From positions 88,311 through 100,835 of the forward strand of contig DDTN01000010.1 in assembly GCA_002344355.1 (NCBI GenBank): 12,525 nucleotides of DNA, written 5' to 3'. The translations under genes were made by a program, and so were the position numbers. The number at the start of each line of letters is the position of its first letter. Positions within the stretch are counted from its first letter, which is position 1. This DNA comes from Proteobacteria bacterium UBA2363 (GTDB lineage Bacteria > Pseudomonadota > Gammaproteobacteria > Xanthomonadales > UBA2363). The notes under the pieces are model-generated. The model saw nothing but the letters and a program-made list of their open reading frames with translations, was not told where the DNA came from and did not search any database. Shown in pieces: positions 9,001-12,525 of the stretch.

Positions 9001-9595
9001 GATGCTCAAGCGTCGCGCCGAAGAGCTGTCCGCTCGGCTCGCTGCACGCGACAAAGCACTGGAGGCCCAGAGTCACATCGTCTCGGTGACCCCGCGCGTC
9101 GTCGGCGGTGCCTTGGTTGTTCCCAGCGGCTGGTTCCAGCAGGACAGCGCGGACGCACCGGCCACCTTCAGCGCGGACCCCGAAGCCCGCGCGCGATTCG
9201 AGAGGATCGCCATGGCTGCCGTGATGGAGGCCGAGCGAGCGATGGGCAATCAGCCCCGCGACGACTCGGCGCTCAAGTGCGGCTACGACATCACGTCGCG
9301 CCCGCCCGCGAGATCCGATGCGCTGCCCGACGACCGCCTGATCGAGGTCAAGGGACGCGCCAAGGGCGCGACCACCATCACGCTGACCAAGAACGAGATC
9401 ATCGCGGCGCTGAACAAGCCCACGCAGTTCTGGCTGGCCATCGTTCTGGTCGGCGAGAACGACGAGGCTGAAGGGCCGTACTACCTTCAAGGCCCCGTTA
9501 CCCAAGCGCCGGATTGGGCTGAGGTGAGCAAGAACCTCGAGTTGGAAGAGCTGTTGCGGCGATCATCGATTGCAGGTAGACCAAATCATGAATGA
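6062..9595 (+). CDS. SNF2-type superfamily 2 helicase with C-terminal DUF3883-like domain, defence-associated
   Basis: This is a large (1177 residues) DNA translocase/helicase of the SNF2-like SF2 kind found in defence loci, comparable to DrmD of DISARM. Motif I is ADDPGAGKT (127-135), motif II DEAH (229-232) and motif III MTATPH (265-270). In the second RecA lobe, motif V is LLATDAAGEGVNLQ (567-580) and motif VI QRFGRIHRIGQ (599-609). An acidic, coiled-coil-like insert lies between the lobes at about 430-495. A long helical region (about 910-1005) precedes a C-terminal domain resembling DUF3883/NOV_C (about 1075-1150). That domain has Asp1076 and IEVKG (1094-1098), an E-x-K pattern like that of PD-(D/E)XK nucleases; nuclease activity is only inferred. 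Start TTG 6062 gives the N-terminus MKLEDIARGQ, which I recall as usual for this family, and has GGGAG ahead. It is first in the operon and its stop overlaps the next start as ATGAATGA. Lower GC than glmS suggests acquisition by transfer. Confidence 0.92.
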   Translation: MKLEDIARGQRLLGVDPGGPVEVVACEPAGVDSVTLIYRTGAGLIGERQVLRSEEPRLAEATATRPWSFRASGEAFQLAAEALRIKYAHLFDPMMAVHTSDVEPLPHQISAVYEAMLPRQPLRFVLADDPGAGKTIMAGLLIRELIMRSDAQRILVVTPGSLCGQWQDELRDKFGLEFTLFSREHQELSSTGNAFAQHDQLIARLDQLSRNEELREKLKATHWDLIIVDEAHKLSASFTGNEVKKTQRFELGELLGSICRHFLLMTATPHNGKEEDFQLFLSLLDGDRFYGKFRDGARREDVSDLMRHLVKEELLKFDGTRLFPERRAYTANFELSDAEARLYHNVTEYVRTEMNRAERLDGKTRNAVGFALTQLQRRLASSPAAIYQSLHRRRKRREEKLEEAKLLARGNRIAQTQPTYRLVPIDVPDNLDEAEEALAAEDFEAVADQMVEQASAAETIIEMEAELVSLRALEAEAKRLHDSGEDQKWRELSQILQDEPLMRDGNGHQRKLIIFTEHRDTLSYLRDKIAGLLGRPDAIVQIHGGTNRDERRRIQEEFRQNKQVQVLLATDAAGEGVNLQNAHLMVNYDLPWNPNRLEQRFGRIHRIGQREVCHLWNLVASETREGAVFQRLFEKIETERKALGGRVFDVLGEAFSNMSLKDLLLRAIRYGEREDVKRQLFEVIDNSLDANHLREIFRRNALVEDHMGLDTLHAIKEEMDRAEARKLQPHFIRAFFLQAFEQIGGEARAREAGRYELPHVPASIRERDRQIGATRQPVLRSYERICFDKSQMRVSGRPLADLVHPAHPLMASVIDLTLEGREPALKQGSVLVDPADSGTEPHLLLIVDHAIREGSAESERVISRQLQYLRVTPEGQTGFAGWAPHLDLRPATEGEATQAEPLFEQPWLNQDLERRALAWASGELAPRHLGEVRERRLRHIEKVRKAVHERLTKEINHLSHRAIMLQEEVRAGRQPRMQPEMLKRRAEELSARLAARDKALEAQSHIVSVTPRVVGGALVVPSGWFQQDSADAPATFSADPEARARFERIAMAAVMEAERAMGNQPRDDSALKCGYDITSRPPARSDALPDDRLIEVKGRAKGATTITLTKNEIIAALNKPTQFWLAIVLVGENDEAEGPYYLQGPVTQAPDWAEVSKNLELEELLRRSSIAGRPNHE

Positions 9596-9710
9596 GTACC
9601 GCATCTCTGAGTGGACTCAAGGACCGAGCGTCCTGCTCCGCGTGCCCGAGCAGCGCAGTGAGATCCCCGTCAGCCGCAGAGCCAAGCCAAAGGGTGATCT
9701 CCAGTGCTGA
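9588..9710 (+). CDS. Small 40-residue protein between helicase and ATPase genes
   Basis: A 40-codon frame runs from ATG 9588 to TGA 9708-9710. It starts within the helicase stop region (ATGAATGA, 8-base overlap) and ends within the ATPase start (GTGCTGA, 7-base overlap), so it fills the gap exactly. AGGTAGA (9574-9580) precedes the ATG by seven bases. The product begins MNEYRISEWTQGPSVLL and ends in a basic, polar tail (SRRAKPKGDLQC). No signal peptide, membrane segment or known motif is visible. The exact fit with both neighbours, typical of translational coupling, is the main support; a non-coding linker that carries coupling signals is the alternative. Function is unknown; a small adaptor, inhibitor or toxin control peptide for the helicase or ATPase-HNH pair is conceivable. 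Confidence 0.6.
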   Translation: MNEYRISEWTQGPSVLLRVPEQRSEIPVSRRAKPKGDLQC

Positions 9711-11140
9711 ACGTTCAGAAGCTTCCTAAGGGGGATAGCAGCCTCCGGCTAGAGCGCCTCCATCTGGTGAATTTCCGGTGCTTTGCCGATCTCGAGATCT
9801 CGTTCCACGAGCGGCTTACCGTGCTTGTCGCGAACAACGGATTTGGAAAGACCGCGGTTCTCGACGCCATTGCGACTGCCCTCGGGCCGTTTGTGGGAGG
9901 GTTCGACGACGGCAAGGACTGCACTTTCGAGCGCGACGACATTCGACTGCTGAAGGTGGGTGAAACCAACCGCATGGAGCTTGCCGACGGCGGAGTGCTG
10001 ATCAAGGCCCGCGGACTGATCGACTACTACAGCCTGCCGTGGAGTCGCCGCCTCGCTGGCCCCAAGTCTCGGACGACTCGCAAGGAGGCCAAGCTACTTT
10101 CCGACTTCGCGAAGAAATTGCAGAGCGCAGTTCGCAAGGAAGCAGAGGGGCATGTCTCAGGCACCTGCCTACCAATGGTCGCGTACTACCCTACCGACCG
10201 CCTGTGGAACATCCGGCGTTTGCCGTACAAGCCGCTCCCCCGGACTTCGCGGATGGTGGGCTACACACACTGCCTCGAATCCGGCTCGGACTTCCATCTG
10301 ATGGCCGAGTGGTTTCGCTACTGGAGCATGAACGCGCTCAACCAGCGGCTAAAAGCGCAGCAAGCGGGCGCGCAGCCGGAGCCCAGTGAGTTCGACAACG
10401 CGCTGGAAGCCGTGCGCACGGCGATCAACCTCTGCTTGGAGCCCTCAGGCTGGGGTGACCTCGACTTCAGTGTCGAGCGCGAAGAGATCGTCGCTCGCCA
10501 CCCGATTCATGGCGAACTTCCCGTAGGCATGCTGAGCGATGGTATCCGCAGCATGCTGACCTTGGTGGCCGACATCGCCTTCAGAGCAGTCAAGCTCAAT
10601 CCGAACCTGGGTCCCTTTGCGGCAACACAGACGCAGGGGATCGTGCTGATCGACGAAGTTGACATGCACTTGCACCCCGCATGGCAGCAGACCGTCCTGT
10701 CATCGCTGAAGGAGGCGTTTCCGCGCCTGCAGTTCATCGTGACGACGCATAGCCCGCAAGTGCTGACTACCGCGCCGGTCGAGTCCATTCGCCTGCTTCA
10801 GGCGGATATCGATGAGACTACCGGCAAGCCAGTGACCTCGGTTCGCGAGTTCCATGTTCAAACGCAGGGTGTTGCCAGCTCAACTGTACTCGCCCAAGTC
10901 ATGGACACTGACCCGGTGCCGGATATCGAGCCAGCGCAGTGGCTCAGCCGATATCAGGCGCTCATCGAGCAGGGAAGCCAGGAGTCTGCGGACGGTGTAG
11001 AACTTAGATCGCGGTTGATGAAGCACTTCGGCGAAGACCATCCCGCCATGCTTGAGTGCGACCGCCTGGTTCGCCTCCAGTCATATCGCAATTCCCTGCG
11101 ATCCAGAGTCGGTACCAATTCAGAGAGCGGCGAGGCCTGA
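9704..11140 (+). CDS. RecF/SMC-type AAA ATPase, PtuA-like defence protein
   Basis: This 478-residue ABC-class ATPase is of the kind paired with HNH nucleases in Septu (PtuA) and retron Ec78 systems. The N-terminus LERLHLVNFRCFADLEISF is a standard RecF-like opening. Walker A is ANNGFGKT (43-50), the signature region LSDGIRSM is at 277-284, Walker B IVLIDEVD is at 313-320 with catalytic Glu318, and the H-loop TTHS is at 347-350. Residues about 120-270 form the helical insert between the ATPase halves. No TOPRIM domain follows the ATPase core, which argues against the OLD nuclease family; the C-terminal 110 residues are unassigned. The GTG start at 9704 is preceded by AAAGGGTG at 9689-9696. The HNH gene follows after four bases. 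In the Septu family this protein assembles with PtuB and ATP controls nuclease activity; for this copy that is inference. Codon use is more A/T-tolerant than in glmS. Confidence 0.88.
   Translation: MLNVQKLPKGDSSLRLERLHLVNFRCFADLEISFHERLTVLVANNGFGKTAVLDAIATALGPFVGGFDDGKDCTFERDDIRLLKVGETNRMELADGGVLIKARGLIDYYSLPWSRRLAGPKSRTTRKEAKLLSDFAKKLQSAVRKEAEGHVSGTCLPMVAYYPTDRLWNIRRLPYKPLPRTSRMVGYTHCLESGSDFHLMAEWFRYWSMNALNQRLKAQQAGAQPEPSEFDNALEAVRTAINLCLEPSGWGDLDFSVEREEIVARHPIHGELPVGMLSDGIRSMLTLVADIAFRAVKLNPNLGPFAATQTQGIVLIDEVDMHLHPAWQQTVLSSLKEAFPRLQFIVTTHSPQVLTTAPVESIRLLQADIDETTGKPVTSVREFHVQTQGVASSTVLAQVMDTDPVPDIEPAQWLSRYQALIEQGSQESADGVELRSRLMKHFGEDHPAMLECDRLVRLQSYRNSLRSRVGTNSESGEA
11132..11135 (+). promoter_or_regulatory. 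Ribosome-binding site that supports HNH start at 11145
   Basis: GAGG lies nine bases before ATG 11145, inside the last codons of the ATPase gene. It favours this start over the in-frame ATG at 11052, which would give a 93-base overlap and an N-terminal extension that does not look like the family. Confidence 0.5.
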
Positions 11141-11144
11141 GCGC

Positions 11145-11795
11145 ATGCATCTGCTTGATCGCGGCGCCGCCCCGGCGTGCTTGACCCACTACCACCACGG
11201 GCACCACCAATGGAGTAATGGAGTACCCACAGGACCCGAGAAGTCCCAGATCTGGGCATGTCTCGATGCGATGCAACTGGGGCGATGCGCCTACTGCGAA
11301 GCTACCTTGGTGCCTGACGACAAGCATATCGAGCACTTCCGGCAACGGTCCCGGCATCCGGCCGGCACGTTCGATTGGAGCAACCTGTTTGGATCCTGCA
11401 ACCGCACGAACAGTTGTGGGAAGCACAAGGACTCCTGTGGTCCCTACAACCACGCCCATTTGATCAAACCAGACCAAGACGATCCGGACGACTACTTCGT
11501 ATTCGTCAGTGACGGGACCATCGCCCTGCGAGCGGGACTCTCGCCAAGTCGCAAGGAGCGTGCCGTGGAGACCCTCAGGATCTTCAATCTGGACGCTTCC
11601 CATGGCGCCCTGCGCCAAATGCGGCGCCTGGCCGCAATGGGCTACCTGCAGACCGCCGAAGAGTTCATGCAGTTTGCTCAAGAGTTTGACGAATCCGAGT
11701 GGCTGCCGCTGCTTGATCAGGAGCTTGCCGCCACCGCCCACTTGCCCTTCGTGACGGTCATTCGTCACGCGTTGCTTGGAAGCCGAACACCCTGA
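11145..11795 (+). CDS. HNH endonuclease, PtuB-like (TIGR02646-type) effector
   Basis: This 216-residue protein is an HNH (beta-beta-alpha metal) nuclease resembling PtuB, the effector partner of PtuA-type ATPases in Septu and retron Ec78. The N-terminus MHLLDRGAAPACLTHYH fits the short basic opening of that family. Cys48-x2-Cys51 (CAYCE) and a second pair at Cys85 and Cys91 probably hold a structural zinc. HIEHFRQ at 61-67 contains the catalytic-type histidine, and W78, N80 and L81 (DWSNLFGSC), then KHK at 93-95, complete the HNH pattern. A helical C-terminal half (about 132-210) is probably the ATPase-binding part. It lies four bases after the ATPase gene, and its stop overlaps the methylase start by one base (TGATG). 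DNA or tRNA cleavage cannot be told apart from sequence. No reverse transcriptase or msr-msd-like region is seen upstream. Confidence 0.87.
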   Translation: MHLLDRGAAPACLTHYHHGHHQWSNGVPTGPEKSQIWACLDAMQLGRCAYCEATLVPDDKHIEHFRQRSRHPAGTFDWSNLFGSCNRTNSCGKHKDSCGPYNHAHLIKPDQDDPDDYFVFVSDGTIALRAGLSPSRKERAVETLRIFNLDASHGALRQMRRLAAMGYLQTAEEFMQFAQEFDESEWLPLLDQELAATAHLPFVTVIRHALLGSRTP

Positions 11796-12525
11796 TGTCG
11801 ACCATCCGCTCGCCAAAGAAGCTCATCGAAGTCGCGCTCCCGCTGGACGATATCAACGAGGAGGCTGCGCTCAGGAAGCGGAAGGCTCCCGCGGGATACC
11901 CGACCGCGCTTCACAAGTGGTGGGCACAGCGGCCTCCGGCGGCTGCGCGCGCGGTGCTCTTTGCGCAGTTGGTCAATGATCCCGGCTACGAGTCTGGCGG
12001 TGGGTTCCAGCGCGGAGTCAACAAGAAGCTCGCGGCCACCGAGCGCGAGAGGTTGTTCGAGATCATTCGCAAATTGGTGCTTTGGGAGAACACCAACAAC
12101 CAAGCGGTGCTCGATGCGGCGCGCGAAGAGATCAGGAAAAGCTGGCAGGAGACATGCAAGCTAAATGAGAAGCACCCCCAAGCATCGACTCTGTTCAATC
12201 CCGATGTCTTGCCGGCCTTCTACGACCCGTTCGGCGGAAGCGGCGCGATTCCGCTTGAGGCTCAGCGTCTAGGGCTCGAAGCGCATGCCTCCGACCTGAA
12301 CCCGGTGGCGGTGCTGATCAACAAGGCGATGATCGAGTTCCCGCCCAGGTTTGCTGGTCGTGCGCCGGTGGGGCCGATTCCGGTGGGGGAGAAGCAGGGC
12401 AAACTTTACAGCGACTGGTCGGGCGCTAAAGGCCTCGCAGAAGACGTGCGCCGGTATGGCCACTGGATGCGCGACCAGGCCGAGCGACGCATCGGTCACC
12501 TTGGGCCACCCCTGATTTCAAGGAC
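11795..12525 (+). CDS. DUF1156-type adenine-specific DNA methyltransferase, 5' part of gene
   Basis: 243 codons are present and the frame is open at the window end; family members are usually 900 residues or more. The N-terminal part resembles DUF1156: LIEVALPLDDIN at 10-21, then YPTALHKWWAQRP (35-47) and AARAVLFAQ (50-58). The S-adenosylmethionine-binding motif I follows as YDPFGGSGAIPLEA (143-156), and SDLNP (166-170) supplies the acidic residue that binds the ribose. The catalytic (D/N/S)PP(Y/F) motif must lie beyond the window. The ATG overlaps the HNH stop by one base (TGATG), with only a distant GGAAG at 11778-11782, so translation is probably coupled. In comparable loci the family accompanies DUF499 ATPases and helicases, and is predicted to modify host DNA for self-recognition. 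Specificity cannot be read here. Confidence 0.88.
   Translation, partial: MSTIRSPKKLIEVALPLDDINEEAALRKRKAPAGYPTALHKWWAQRPPAAARAVLFAQLVNDPGYESGGGFQRGVNKKLAATERERLFEIIRKLVLWENTNNQAVLDAAREEIRKSWQETCKLNEKHPQASTLFNPDVLPAFYDPFGGSGAIPLEAQRLGLEAHASDLNPVAVLINKAMIEFPPRFAGRAPVGPIPVGEKQGKLYSDWSGAKGLAEDVRRYGHWMRDQAERRIGHLGPPLISR

Noticed and set aside
11052..11144. Longer HNH protein from ATG 11052
   Set aside because: It would overlap the ATPase gene by 89 bases with a sequence unlike the family; ATG 11145 has an RBS and follows the ATPase stop by four bases.

Overview
The window looks chromosomal and comes from a GC-rich proteobacterium. The best guess is a gammaproteobacterium of the Lysobacteraceae/Xanthomonadaceae type. 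The order atpD-atpC, glmU, glmS is typical of gammaproteobacteria, GlmU and GlmS keep the length and residue numbering of the E. coli enzymes, and GC is very high. The taxon is inferred from protein resemblance and composition; no search was run.

Positions 1-5946 are housekeeping, all on the + strand: the C-terminal two thirds of atpD, atpC, an orphan ParA/MinD-type ATPase (1729-2457), glmU (2627-3991) and glmS (4117-5946). Single 60-base lines counted by hand here gave about 72-77% GC. The spacers hold GC-rich hairpins just behind stop codons, a C-rich tract in the atpD-atpC spacer that could form a G-quadruplex on the minus strand, and a perfect TATAAT ahead of glmS.

Composition drops right after the glmS stop codon (sampled lines about 57-60% GC, with more A/T-ending codons), and a different kind of operon starts. 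The 3' end of glmS is the classical attTn7 target, so this is a known cargo position, although no transposon end or transposase is visible. The operon is a tight same-strand cassette. It contains a 1177-residue SNF2-type helicase with a C-terminal DUF3883-like domain (TTG start at 6062), a 40-codon gene fitted exactly between its neighbours (9588-9710), a RecF/SMC-type AAA ATPase (9704-11140), an HNH endonuclease (11145-11795), and a DUF1156-type DNA methyltransferase that runs off the window end (11795 onward). Junctions overlap by 8, 7 and 1 bases or are separated by only 4.

This reads as an anti-phage defence island. A helicase with a DUF3883 domain plus a DUF1156 methylase is the kind of pairing predicted as a DISARM-like, methylation-associated defence module. 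The ATPase-HNH pair resembles PtuA-PtuB of Septu and of retron Ec78. The notable point is that the PtuAB-like pair lies inside the helicase-methylase operon, with no reverse transcriptase, and is joined to it through an apparently unannotated 40-residue protein. The inferred scheme is that the methylase marks self DNA, the helicase senses or processes unmarked DNA, and the ATPase-HNH pair supplies a nuclease effector. Later genes of the system (for example a DUF499 ATPase) would lie beyond the right edge and cannot be seen.
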